DNA from: UBA2653 sp964572685
GTDB lineage: Bacteria; Pseudomonadota; Gammaproteobacteria; Legionellales; Legionellaceae
Reading direction: 5' to 3'
Length of the DNA stretch: 50,025 nucleotides
NCBI GenBank assembly: GCA_964572685.1
Contig: CAZNFJ010000010.1
Location: forward strand, 1 to 50,025
Position numbers and translations under genes: made by a program. Positions 16,556 to 24,759 of this stretch are shown in pieces. Numbering within the stretch: position 1 is the stretch's first letter; the number at the start of each line of letters is the position of its first letter. The notes beneath the pieces are model-generated. The model did not search any database and was not told the DNA's origin. It saw only the letters and a list, made by a program, of their open reading frames with translations.

Positions 16556-17608
16556 ATGCCATCACGTTCAATATCTTTGGCTGCTATCTTAATTTGCTTG
16601 TTTTTATTGGTGAAGATTTTGGATTTGAGTCAATCCATACTTATTCCATTTATTTTTGCTTTGTTAATATGGAATTTATTATCCACAATTGCCAGTATTT
16701 TTCAACAGGTGCCTGTTATTGGTCGATGGATTCCAAAAAGCATGGCTATTATGATTTCATTTTTATTGATTTTTACCGGTTGTTTTGCATTGGGGAAAAT
16801 TTTGGGTGAAAACACTCAAAAAATGATCACTTCTTCATTGACTTTACAACAAAAATTGACAGCTTTTGTTCAAGGCTTGGCCTTGCATGGATATACTCAA
16901 ATTTTTCAAAAGATATTGAATGAAATTCATTTTCAACAGTGGATCGTGGGTTTTTATTCGGGAATTTCTAATCTTTTAAGTTCATTATTTTTAATGATGT
17001 TGTTTGTGGTCTTCTTTTTTGTCGAGCAAAATCAATTTCCCCAAAAGATTGAAAAAATGTTTCCTGCTCAAGGAGAATACCAAAAAGTTATGCGAATTTT
17101 AAAAACCATCCCTCAGCAGATTCAATTTTATTTGGGCTTGAAAACCTTATTTAGCTTGATGACGGCCGTAAGCATTTATTTGATTCTAAAATGGATGGAG
17201 CTAGAGTTTGCAGCTTTTTGGGCAGTTATGGTGTTTTTCATGAACTTTATTCCGAATATTGGTTCAATTTTAATGACCTTGGTTATTACTTTGGTCGCTT
17301 ATTTTCAATGGCTCGATTGGGGGGCTGTGCTGATACTTTTCATCGCACAATTGGTTGTTCATGTCTTGGTGGGTAATCTTTTAGAAACACATTATTTAGG
17401 TAAAACCATGCATTTAAGTCCTTTGTTTTTATTATTGTCACTTTGTTTTTGGGGTATTCTTTGGGGAACAACAGGATTATTTTTGGCGGTTCCAATGACT
17501 GTTTTATTAATGATTATTTTAGGAAGTTTTCAGGAAACGCGGCGATGGGCTTTGTTATTGTCTGAAACAGGAGAGTTGCCACCTCAATGTGATTTTGATG
17601 ACAAATGA
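16556..17608 (+). CDS. AI-2E/PerM family permease
   Basis: A membrane protein of about 350 residues with seven to eight predicted helices, in the AI-2E transporter (TqsA/PerM/YdiK) family. The family-typical C-terminal region is present: FFMNFIPNIGSILMT near residue 225, then a segment ending VGNLLETHYLGKTMHLSP, then LLSLCFWGILWGTTG and LAVPMT. The substrate is uncertain; members include autoinducer-2 exporters and sodium/proton antiporters. ATG 16556 is favoured over 16553 because AAGGA lies six bases upstream. It heads a tight operon: its TGA overlaps the ATG of the next gene (ATGA). Confidence 0.88.
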   Translation: MPSRSISLAAILICLFLLVKILDLSQSILIPFIFALLIWNLLSTIASIFQQVPVIGRWIPKSMAIMISFLLIFTGCFALGKILGENTQKMITSSLTLQQKLTAFVQGLALHGYTQIFQKILNEIHFQQWIVGFYSGISNLLSSLFLMMLFVVFFFVEQNQFPQKIEKMFPAQGEYQKVMRILKTIPQQIQFYLGLKTLFSLMTAVSIYLILKWMELEFAAFWAVMVFFMNFIPNIGSILMTLVITLVAYFQWLDWGAVLILFIAQLVVHVLVGNLLETHYLGKTMHLSPLFLLLSLCFWGILWGTTGLFLAVPMTVLLMIILGSFQETRRWALLLSETGELPPQCDFDDK

Positions 17609-18270
17609 AAAGTTTATTGGAATCACATTTGCAAAAAGCCTGTGAAAATTATTTTCCAAATACCAACATGGTCATTCGTTTGCGACAGAAAAAATTTGCT
17701 GACTATTCTTTGGATAATCTATTATATTTGGCAAAAGAATTCGATTTGGATATCGTTCAATTGGGAGAGGTTTTTTCTCAGACCTTGTTGAAACAAGAGG
17801 GGGTCCATCGTGTATGTATCGAAAAATCTTGTTATTTGAATATTTATGTTGACGCATACCGACGTTATGAATTGATTTTTCATGGTGTTTTGGACCAAGA
17901 GTTTTTACCCAATGCCATTTTATTGATTGATAGACAAAAAATAGAATATGCTTTACTTCGTTTGCAAACTATTTTAGCGCATTTATCTTTTGTAAAATGT
18001 CCTGTTTATCCAACGGAATTAAGAACAGAAGAGAAAAAAATCCTTGATTGTTTAGATGAATTACTCAGTGCCTTTCAATTGCTCAATGTTAAAGAAATCG
18101 CTCGGCAATTGAATGATTTAGGAAATAATATCCATGGATATTTGCGTGTAATTACACTATTATGTGAAGATAAAATGCGATTTCACTTTCAAACTCAGTT
18201 ATTAACATTAAGTGATTTGATGTTAAAAAACGGGATTTTGGTCATAAATAAGCAGGATTTAAGAGAGTAA
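17605..18270 (+). CDS. Arginyl-tRNA synthetase derivative lacking the catalytic core
   Basis: A 221-residue protein that joins the two ends of arginyl-tRNA synthetase. Residues 1 to about 75 resemble the N-terminal additional domain of ArgRS that binds the tRNA D-loop (LLESHLQKAC, then RQKKFADYSLDNLLYLAK, then VHRVCIE). Residues about 108-221 resemble the DALR anticodon-binding domain (IEYALLRLQTILAHL, TEEKKILDCLDELL, IARQLNDLGNNIHGYLR, TLSDLMLKNGI). The roughly 350 residues between them that carry the Rossmann core, the HIGH motif and the KMSKS-like loop are absent. The next gene is a SPOR protein, the usual neighbour of argS in gammaproteobacteria, so this looks like the ancestral argS locus after in-frame core loss. 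The frame is clean and translationally coupled to the permease. A tRNA-Arg-binding, non-aminoacylating role is likely but unproven. Confidence 0.8.
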   Translation: MKSLLESHLQKACENYFPNTNMVIRLRQKKFADYSLDNLLYLAKEFDLDIVQLGEVFSQTLLKQEGVHRVCIEKSCYLNIYVDAYRRYELIFHGVLDQEFLPNAILLIDRQKIEYALLRLQTILAHLSFVKCPVYPTELRTEEKKILDCLDELLSAFQLLNVKEIARQLNDLGNNIHGYLRVITLLCEDKMRFHFQTQLLTLSDLMLKNGILVINKQDLRE

Positions 18271-18273
18271 AAA

Positions 18274-18969
18274 ATGGCTAGGCAAACTGCATATCACCAT
18301 CAAAAAAGAAATCAATCACAAGGGAATGGCCAGCTTTTGATGATTGTCATTGCATTCGCCACAGGTTATATGAGTTCTACCGTTTTTGATATTAACTATG
18401 TTGGCCAATGGGTAAATAAATTCATAAGTCAATGGTCGCCTAAAATTCATAAAGATGTAGAATCTACGCCTGCCAAAATCCATGTTGCTCATCAACCCAA
18501 ATTGGAATTTTATACCGTTTTGGCCAAACAATCTGATCAGAAAGTACCCGTCGGCACTGATTTGCAGAAAATGATCAAACCTTCTGTCGAGGTAGCACAG
18601 CCTTTGGAGAATATAGCATTGAAAGCCGAAGTCGCGCAGCTTTCAACTGATGAGGCAAGTAAAATTAAAGTTGCCCTTCAATCCAAAAAAACAGAAATAA
18701 GCGCGGAATCTCATCAAAGTTTTTCTAAAAAAGGCCAATATGTTGTACAATTGGCATCATTTCGGTATTATTCACAGGCTGAAAAATTTAGAGCTAAATT
18801 GTTATTAAAAGGATTTGATGTCAAGATAGCGACTGTTAACCGCGGTTCTCTACAGTGGTATCGCGTGATGTTAGGGCCTTTTGGTAATCAAGGAGAGGCA
18901 CAAAAAGCGAATGTGAGTTTCCAAGTTCGTGAGCATATGTCAGGGATGGTTAGGCCTGTAGATGTTTAA
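18274..18969 (+). CDS. SPOR domain protein, FtsN-like position
   Basis: A 231-residue bitopic inner-membrane protein with a basic cytoplasmic tail, one membrane segment around residues 19-37 (LLMIVIAFATGYMSS), a low-complexity periplasmic linker, and a C-terminal SPOR domain (about 150-230). The SPOR domain begins QYVVQLASFRYYSQAEKFRA and includes WYRVMLGPFGNQGEAQK. SPOR domains bind denuded septal peptidoglycan, so it probably acts at the division site as FtsN-type proteins do. The family layout argS then SPOR gene is common in gammaproteobacteria. It starts three bases after the previous stop. Confidence 0.88.
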   Translation: MARQTAYHHQKRNQSQGNGQLLMIVIAFATGYMSSTVFDINYVGQWVNKFISQWSPKIHKDVESTPAKIHVAHQPKLEFYTVLAKQSDQKVPVGTDLQKMIKPSVEVAQPLENIALKAEVAQLSTDEASKIKVALQSKKTEISAESHQSFSKKGQYVVQLASFRYYSQAEKFRAKLLLKGFDVKIATVNRGSLQWYRVMLGPFGNQGEAQKANVSFQVREHMSGMVRPVDV

Positions 18970-18988
18970 TTGATTATTGGTATCTTTA

Positions 18989-21280
18989 ATGAAGCAAGTC
19001 ATTTTAAAATTTTCAACGCCTCATGTTAGTTGTATTCATTGTATAGAATCCATTGAAAATCATATTTCAACTCATTTTAACCAATCTTTTGGCTCATTTG
19101 AGTTATTAAATTACTTTCAATATGATCTTGCGCATAAAACCATACAGTTGAAAGTCAATATCCTCGAAGAGTCTTCTTCTGAAGAAGATATTGCGACGCG
19201 ATTGATGAATATTGTGGTCTTAGACGAAATTGGCCAAGAAATGACATTCCTTAAAAATACGACGTCGAATTCACATTTTTTAGGTGCTTTTTTGGGGTTA
19301 TTGGCCGCTATATTTTGGATTACTGTATCTACAGGACTTTTTCTATTGGCACCAAGCTTACATGTTTTGGCTATGGTGCTTAGTGTGGGTTTATTGAGTT
19401 GGATGACCAGTTCTTTTTTGAAGCATGCTTTTTTGCAAGCCAAACTAGGTTGGACCGATCGCAGCAAACCCTTTTTTAATATGGATAGTTTGTTTGTTTC
19501 AACCGGACTGATTATTATTTTGTCTTCTATTTTCAATCTTTTTTTGCCTTGGATACCAAACATGCTGGAGGCTGGATTTTTAATTTTTGGATTTCGCCAT
19601 TTGGGTATTATCTTTCAGTCCTATTTAGATAAAAAAATGGGTTTCTCTCGTTCTTTAGTTGAAATGTTTCAATATCGACAGTATCACTTGAATGAAAAAA
19701 ACCAGAGTATTTATGCAAAAGATTTAAAAATTAAAAACAGGTTTTGTATTAAAAAAGGAGATATTATTCCTGTTGATGCAAAGTTGGTTTCTTGTTCTTC
19801 TGATTTTGAAATTCGAGATATGTTGGAAACGGGTTCTTATCAAACACTCAATCTAAAGAAAGATAGAATATATTTCGCAGGTACTGAGTGTACATTAGGA
19901 AGCGCTATTTTTGAGGTTTCAAAAATACTAGATGATTGTCGTTTTGCGCTTATGGATCAATCAATTTTAAGCTTGGTTCAATCGCAAAAAAAAGCCCCTA
20001 TTTTAAATCGTTTGGATGATTGGTTACAGTGGTTTATCCCGGGTATTTTTATGGTTTCATTGACCAGTTTTGTCGTGGTGAGTCAGTTTTTTCCAATGGC
20101 CACTGCCTTAACTTGTGCATTATCCGTATTGGTATCTGCGTGTCCTTGTACTCTGGGTTTGATTGTACCCATGGCATTGCGTATGGGAGCTTATAAATCG
20201 AGTGCTGAGCAAATTTATTTTCAAACCAGCGAAGCTTTACAAAAAGCGGCAAAAGTTGATATTTTGGTGCTGGATTATCATGGAACGTTGACCGTAGGTG
20301 ATTGGCGGTTGTCTGAATTTGAATGTAACTCATTATTTTCTCGACAACAAGCTTTTGAAGTGATTTATACCATTGAACGCAGCATGCAGGGACACTCCTT
20401 GGGTAAAAAAATCCTAGATTTGATGGCGACTTATCAAGTTGATAAGGTTTTAGCGGGAGAAACGCAGGATTTAGGTTATGGTGGAAAGTTGACGACCGAG
20501 CAAGGACAATGGTGGTTTGGTAACGCCCAAATACTGACGCATTTGGGTTTGCAAAAGCCCGAAGATAGTGGACATCGACTTTATTTGTTTTTCCAAGAAC
20601 ATGCCTCCTCATCAATCATGCAGGTGGGTTCAATGGATGTATGTGATCCGCTTAAAAAAGATGCAAAATTATTTGTTGAACAAATGATAGCCCGAGGTAA
20701 AGATGTTCGAATTTGTACAGGAGCTGATCAAACGACCGCTATGTTGATTGCGAAGCAATTGGAGATCGATTTAAGTTTGGTGAGTTACAACAATCGCATG
20801 AATGATAAAATGCAATATCTAAAGAATTTAAAGCAAGAGTTTCCCACACAAACCATTGCTATGCTGGGTGATGCTATTAATGATAAAGAGGCATTAAGTA
20901 TTTGTGATTTGAGTATTTTTATGACCAATGAATATAATCAAAATCATTTCAATACCCATCTCAAAAAGTCTGCGGATATTTTGGTGGTTTCTGACACTTT
21001 GATGCATATGGCGCATATCTTTCAAATTGCACATGATACGATGTCAGTTATTCAACAAAATTTATATTTTAGTATGATTTATAATTTTTTAAGTTTACTT
21101 TTGGCGACGGGGGTATTCTTAGCTTGGGGCTTTGCTATGCCCCCAGTTTTAGGCGTGATCTTGATGATTACTCAATCAGTTCTACTAACCTTTAATACAT
21201 ACCGTGTTCTATATGCTCATCAAGACTATTTTCAAGATGAAGTTTCTTCACGCCAACGAAATGCTCTCACGCTAACATAA
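18989..21280 (+). CDS. P1B-type metal ATPase with degenerate catalytic motifs
   Basis: A 763-residue protein with the layout of copper-type P1B ATPases: an N-terminal metal-binding-like domain with CIHC at residues 15-18, about eight membrane helices, and the transmembrane metal site CPC at residues 385-387 (SACPCTLGL). Key catalytic motifs have changed. DKTGT is DYHGT, keeping the phosphorylated Asp at residue 429. The TGE phosphatase loop reads TGS at 281-283. GDGIND is GDAIND at 627-632, and the HP dipeptide of the ATP-binding domain is HS (GHSLGKKI). The frame is intact. It may be an impaired transporter or a metal-binding pseudo-pump. ATG 18989 is chosen over the TTG at 18977. Its 3' end overlaps folB by 49 bases. 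Confidence 0.85.
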   Translation: MKQVILKFSTPHVSCIHCIESIENHISTHFNQSFGSFELLNYFQYDLAHKTIQLKVNILEESSSEEDIATRLMNIVVLDEIGQEMTFLKNTTSNSHFLGAFLGLLAAIFWITVSTGLFLLAPSLHVLAMVLSVGLLSWMTSSFLKHAFLQAKLGWTDRSKPFFNMDSLFVSTGLIIILSSIFNLFLPWIPNMLEAGFLIFGFRHLGIIFQSYLDKKMGFSRSLVEMFQYRQYHLNEKNQSIYAKDLKIKNRFCIKKGDIIPVDAKLVSCSSDFEIRDMLETGSYQTLNLKKDRIYFAGTECTLGSAIFEVSKILDDCRFALMDQSILSLVQSQKKAPILNRLDDWLQWFIPGIFMVSLTSFVVVSQFFPMATALTCALSVLVSACPCTLGLIVPMALRMGAYKSSAEQIYFQTSEALQKAAKVDILVLDYHGTLTVGDWRLSEFECNSLFSRQQAFEVIYTIERSMQGHSLGKKILDLMATYQVDKVLAGETQDLGYGGKLTTEQGQWWFGNAQILTHLGLQKPEDSGHRLYLFFQEHASSSIMQVGSMDVCDPLKKDAKLFVEQMIARGKDVRICTGADQTTAMLIAKQLEIDLSLVSYNNRMNDKMQYLKNLKQEFPTQTIAMLGDAINDKEALSICDLSIFMTNEYNQNHFNTHLKKSADILVVSDTLMHMAHIFQIAHDTMSVIQQNLYFSMIYNFLSLLLATGVFLAWGFAMPPVLGVILMITQSVLLTFNTYRVLYAHQDYFQDEVSSRQRNALTLT

Positions 21281-21609
21281 TTCACAGATGGCACGATATG
21301 ATATTTTTTGACAAGCACATCAGTGGCAATGGTTTTAAAGTTTTTATTTAGCCATTGAGCGATAAAATTAGCGAATGTTTCCAATAACTCAAATGTCTGA
21401 GTTTCTAGAATATTTTTTAAATCATGCACGATGACACTATAATCAATGGTGTCATTAATTTCATCATTGATTTGACGAAAATCATAGTAGATTTTGATAT
21501 CTAATTTTAAACGTTGTGAAAAGGTTTTTTCAAAAGTGTGTACACCAATCTGACAACGCACTTCTAAATCTTTTAGCTCTATGAAATCACATTGTTGGAT
21601 ATTTATCAT
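21232..21609 (-). CDS. folB: Dihydroneopterin aldolase FolB
   Basis: FolB converts 7,8-dihydroneopterin to 6-hydroxymethyl-dihydropterin and glycolaldehyde in folate synthesis. The 125-residue protein has the family features: IELKDLEVRCQIGVHTFEK, with the pterin-pocket Glu near residue 27, IDYSVIVHDLKNIL, LLETFANFIAQWL and VLVKKYHIV, with the catalytic Lys near residue 100. Length is usual. The gene converges with and overlaps the end of the P1B ATPase gene by 49 bases, so each 3' end encodes both proteins. Confidence 0.92.
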   Translation of the reverse strand: MINIQQCDFIELKDLEVRCQIGVHTFEKTFSQRLKLDIKIYYDFRQINDEINDTIDYSVIVHDLKNILETQTFELLETFANFIAQWLNKNFKTIATDVLVKKYHIVPSVNYVSVRAFRWREETSS

Positions 21610-21706
21610 GTTTTTCCTTAAATATTAATTTTTTTCTTGAGAGGTCTTGTCAACGACCTAAACTTATAGATAGTATATGCTCTTCAAATTGAATAATAAA
21701 AATAAT

Positions 21707-22783
21707 ATGAAATTATTGAGTGGAATAAAAGTACTGGGCGCAGGAATTGCCTTCTTAGTTGTTGGCTGTACTCATTTGGGTGCAAAAGTAATGCCTCCAG
21801 ATAGAATTAGTTATAATAAGTCGATTGTAAATAGTGAGCTTCAGCAATTACTTTTAAATATTGTGCGCTTACGATATGGTGATACACCACAATTTTTATC
21901 ATTAAATAACATTGTTTCTCAGTTTTCATTTCAAGGCGGAGTTGCAGCTGATTTTAATCGTTCGATGTCGCCGGGAAGTTTGACAACAACGATAGATATA
22001 GCCCCTAACGTTTCTTATTCTGAAGCACCTACCATTACTTATACACCAATGCAAGGTGAAGAATTTGTTACGCGTCTTCTGATGCCTGTTGATGTTCAAA
22101 TTTTAAAAATGTTTTTGCGAGATGGATGGGGAATTGGTCGTATTTTGAGAACATTTATTCAGCGATTAGGTCCTATGCCAAATGCAATATTAGCCTCAAG
22201 ACCAACTTCGTCAAGAATTCCTGTTTACAAAGATTTTTCTGAGTTCACGCGTATTTTAAGAAAACTACAATGGTTAGATGGCCTAAAAGCTTTTAATGAT
22301 ACTTCGGATGGTAGTTTTCGATTGATGTTTATTATCACAAAGTTTGATCAATTAAATCCACAAGAGCGTGCTTTATTAAAAAAATTAGATATTACACCAA
22401 CGGATCCTAACTTTTGGATTACAACCAAAGATAATGGACAACCTAGAAACTTTTTTGCAGAAACTCGTACCGTTTTGGCTATTTACAATTATTTGTCTAA
22501 AGGTGTGGAAGTGCCTAAAGAGCACGAAAAAGTGGTTGGTATGACATATTATCCCAATGGACAACCTTTTAATTGGACTCAGGTGGTTTCTGGTTTACTA
22601 GATGTTAAATACGCAAAGTTTTTACCGGTAGATGCTTATATCTATATTTATTATAGAGGTTATTATTTCTATGTTGCTGATACAGACAGAAATTCAAAAG
22701 AAACACTTAATCTTTTAAGTATTATCAATGGTATTTACCAAGGTAATGTCCAAAGTGTTTTACCTGTATTTACCGTTAGTTAA
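21707..22783 (+). CDS. Uncharacterised lipoprotein
   Basis: A protein of about 358 residues that I recognise only as a widespread gammaproteobacterial lipoprotein type of unknown function. From ATG 21707 it has a standard lipoprotein signal: a basic MKLLSGIK, a hydrophobic core, and the lipobox VVGC with the lipidated Cys at residue 22. An upstream ATG at 21677 would add ten residues that do not fit a signal peptide. After the signal, SELQQLLLNIVRLRYGDTP and FLSLNNIVSQFSFQGG form the most family-like segment. The rest is mixed and soluble, ending in Tyr-rich YIYIYYRGYYFYVAD. hemE follows after a hairpin. Confidence 0.75.
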   Translation: MKLLSGIKVLGAGIAFLVVGCTHLGAKVMPPDRISYNKSIVNSELQQLLLNIVRLRYGDTPQFLSLNNIVSQFSFQGGVAADFNRSMSPGSLTTTIDIAPNVSYSEAPTITYTPMQGEEFVTRLLMPVDVQILKMFLRDGWGIGRILRTFIQRLGPMPNAILASRPTSSRIPVYKDFSEFTRILRKLQWLDGLKAFNDTSDGSFRLMFIITKFDQLNPQERALLKKLDITPTDPNFWITTKDNGQPRNFFAETRTVLAIYNYLSKGVEVPKEHEKVVGMTYYPNGQPFNWTQVVSGLLDVKYAKFLPVDAYIYIYYRGYYFYVADTDRNSKETLNLLSIINGIYQGNVQSVLPVFTVS

Positions 22784-22809
22784 TTTCTAGCAATTGAATG
22801 AAATTAATT

Positions 22810-22846
22810 GCTCCTGTATGATAAAGTCTGTTTTTCATACAGGAGC
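22810..22846 (+). promoter_or_regulatory. Hairpin sequestering the hemE ribosome binding site
   Basis: GCTCCTGTATG (22810-22820) and CATACAGGAGC (22836-22846) form a perfect eleven-base stem around a 15-base loop. The right arm contains AGGAG at 22841-22845, an ideal Shine-Dalgarno five bases before the hemE TTG at 22851. When folded, the site would be hidden from ribosomes. No T-run follows the stem, so it is a poor rho-independent terminator. A translational switch or RNA thermometer is the more natural reading, though a DNA operator or a degraded terminator is possible. Confidence 0.55.
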
Positions 22847-22850
22847 GGCC

Positions 22851-23909
22851 TTGGACTACTCTTTTCAAGATTCATTACTGATTCGTGCGTTAAATCGTCA
22901 ACCCGTTGATCGAACACCCATATGGCTTATGCGGCAAGCGGGGCGTTATTTACCTGAATATCGAGCGGTTCGCCAACAAGTGAAAGATTTTTGGGAATTA
23001 TGTCAAACGCCAGAGCTTGCTTGTGAAGTTACTTTGCAACCGTTAAGACGTTATGATTTGGATGCATCCATTGTTTTTTCTGATATTCTTACCATTCCTA
23101 AAGCTTTAGGTTTGGATTTGGTCTTTGAAGAAAAAAAGGGACCTGTTTTTTCTAGAATTATTGATAGTCCAGAATCCATTCGCAATCTTCAACAAGAAGA
23201 TGTTTTAGAACGTCTTGACTATGTTTTTAAAACAGTTGCTTTGTGTCGTCAAGAACTTCCTACACATGTGCCTTTGTTTGGTTTTTCTGGAAGCCCCTGG
23301 ACTTTGGCCTGTTATATGATAGAGGGGCAAAGTTCAAGAGAATTTGATAAAGTGTTTAAGATGCTTTATCAAGCGCCACAAAGTATGCATGCCTTATTAA
23401 AAATTTTAAGTGATGTGGTGAGTCTTTATTTGATAGAGCAAGCCAAATCAGGCGCCCAAGCTTTGATGCTTTTTGATACATGGGGTGGTGTTATGCCTGC
23501 CGATGCTTATCAGCACTTTAACTTAAATTATTTAACAATGATCACCCAAAATGTTAAAAAAACTTGTCCGGATATTCCTGTGGTCATTTTTGGCAAAGGA
23601 ACAGGGTTTTGGTTGCCAGAGATAGCTAAAATCGGTTGTGATGCCATTAGTGTTGATTGGACTGTTGATTTAGGTTGTGCGAGAAAGCTTGTGAATGATA
23701 CTGTTGCTTTACAAGGTAATTTACATCCCAAAGTTTTATTACAATCCCATGATGTCATTCGAAAAGAAGCATTAAAAGTTCTTGATTCTTTTGGACATGC
23801 ACCAGGCCATGTATTTAATCTTGGCCATGGAATTACACCAGATGTGCATCCTGATGCTGTAGATGTATTGATTGAAACCGTGCATGGCTATCACAGAATG
23901 AACGCTTGA
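22851..23909 (+). CDS. hemE: Uroporphyrinogen decarboxylase
   Basis: HemE removes four carboxyl groups from uroporphyrinogen III to give coproporphyrinogen III in heme synthesis. The 352-residue protein includes TPIWLMRQAGRYLPEYR, the signature with the substrate-binding Arg residues, FSDILTIPKALG with the catalytic Asp, GFSGSPWTLACYMIEG, and the C-terminal NLGHGITPDV. I chose the TTG at 22851 because it gives the E. coli length (354 residues), homologues start at this point, and AGGAG lies five bases upstream. The earlier in-frame TTG and ATG (22794, 22818) lie in or before the hairpin and lack a ribosome site. Confidence 0.95.
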   Translation: MDYSFQDSLLIRALNRQPVDRTPIWLMRQAGRYLPEYRAVRQQVKDFWELCQTPELACEVTLQPLRRYDLDASIVFSDILTIPKALGLDLVFEEKKGPVFSRIIDSPESIRNLQQEDVLERLDYVFKTVALCRQELPTHVPLFGFSGSPWTLACYMIEGQSSREFDKVFKMLYQAPQSMHALLKILSDVVSLYLIEQAKSGAQALMLFDTWGGVMPADAYQHFNLNYLTMITQNVKKTCPDIPVVIFGKGTGFWLPEIAKIGCDAISVDWTVDLGCARKLVNDTVALQGNLHPKVLLQSHDVIRKEALKVLDSFGHAPGHVFNLGHGITPDVHPDAVDVLIETVHGYHRMNA

Positions 23910-23919
23910 AAAAGCGTTC
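23900..23919 (+). terminator. Short hairpin at the hemE stop
   Basis: GAACGCTT and AAGCGTTC form an eight-base stem with a GAAA tetraloop that includes the hemE stop codon. It is a stable GNRA-capped hairpin. An A-rich sequence follows instead of Ts, so it may be a 3'-end protecting or attenuating structure rather than a classical terminator. Confidence 0.45.
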
Positions 23920-24054
23920 AAGAAATAAGGGTTATGATAACTATATATTATCTGCAGGAGCTTTTTGTAACACATTTTAAAATTAAGTCCCATGAAGTCA
24001 TGGATGACATCAAGCATAGGCTCAAATAATCTCCAATAAAATATCTAATTACCT

Positions 24055-24080
24055 CTTGAAATTCGAAAAATACACCCCAT
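24055..24080 (+). promoter_or_regulatory. Sigma-32 heat-shock promoter of grpE
   Basis: CTTGAA at 24055-24060, a 14-base spacer and CCCCAT at 24075-24080 match the sigma-32 consensus in sequence and spacing. The site lies about 30 bases before the grpE ATG. Confidence 0.88.
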
Positions 24081-24110
24081 CTATAGTTTATGTTTTATAG
24101 GAGTTGAATA

Positions 24111-24686
24111 ATGACCAAGAAACAAACTCAAGACGGGATTTCGGTAGATGCTGAATCTTCAACTGAAAAATTAAATCAGGAGTTGCATCCTGAACAAAAT
24201 ATTTTAAATCATCCTTCTTATTTGGAAATGGAGGAAAAACTCACTGCAGCCGAACAGAAAGCACATGAAAGCTGGGAAAAATCCGTGCGTGCTCTGGCTG
24301 AAGCAGATAATATTCGAAGACGTGCTGAACGGGATGTCGAACATGCACATCGTTATGGTGTAGAGAAGCTCGTCAAAGAATTGATTCCTGTATTAGATAG
24401 TATGGAACAGGCCCTAAATGCGGCAATTACTGTAAATGACCAAAGCATGATTGAAGGGATTGAGTTGACACATAAACTTTTAATCAATGCTTTGAGTAAA
24501 TTTGATGTACGTCCGATTGAACCATTAAATGAGCCTTTCAATCCTAATCATCATGAAGCCATGGCGATGATGGAAAGCGAAGAGCTTGCACCCAATACGG
24601 TGATGAATGTTTTTCAAAAAGGCTATGTGCTTGGAGAACGTGTGGTTAGACCAGCGCGTGTGGTGGTTTCAAAAGCAAAGTCTTAA
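24111..24686 (+). CDS. grpE: Nucleotide exchange factor GrpE
   Basis: GrpE drives ADP release from DnaK. The 191-residue protein has a charged disordered N-terminus, a long coiled coil (about 45-105, including ALAEADNIRRRAERDVEHA), and the C-terminal beta domain with the family motif PLNEPFNPNHHEAM and VLQ-like NVFQKGYVLGERVVRPARV. It is preceded by a sigma-32 promoter and followed by dnaK, which has its own sigma-32 promoter 17 bases after the grpE stop. Confidence 0.97.
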   Translation: MTKKQTQDGISVDAESSTEKLNQELHPEQNILNHPSYLEMEEKLTAAEQKAHESWEKSVRALAEADNIRRRAERDVEHAHRYGVEKLVKELIPVLDSMEQALNAAITVNDQSMIEGIELTHKLLINALSKFDVRPIEPLNEPFNPNHHEAMAMMESEELAPNTVMNVFQKGYVLGERVVRPARVVVSKAKS

Positions 24687-24702
24687 AAAATGCACAGGGA
24701 GA

Positions 24703-24728
24703 CTTGAAAAATCAAATCACTCCCCCAT
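24703..24728 (+). promoter_or_regulatory. Sigma-32 heat-shock promoter of dnaK
   Basis: CTTGAA at 24703-24708, a 14-base spacer and CCCCAT at 24723-24728. Sequence and spacing equal those of the grpE promoter about 650 bases upstream. It lies between grpE and dnaK and allows dnaK-dnaJ to be driven separately. Confidence 0.88.
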
Positions 24729-24759
24729 ATATATTAACAGATTAAAATTGGAGTCAATT

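Noticed and set aside
16525..16809. Plus-strand open frame overlapping the start of the PerM-type gene
   Set aside because: It is a shadow in another frame, with no ribosome site and no family pattern.
17605..18270. A normal argS with the core hidden by a frameshift or in another frame
   Set aside because: The whole gene is only 666 bases with neighbours directly abutting both ends, so there is no room for the missing 350 codons.
24607..24759. In-frame upstream extension of dnaK
   Set aside because: It overlaps grpE in another frame and all DnaK proteins start at MSDIIGIDLGTT-type sequence. A sigma-32 promoter also lies inside it.
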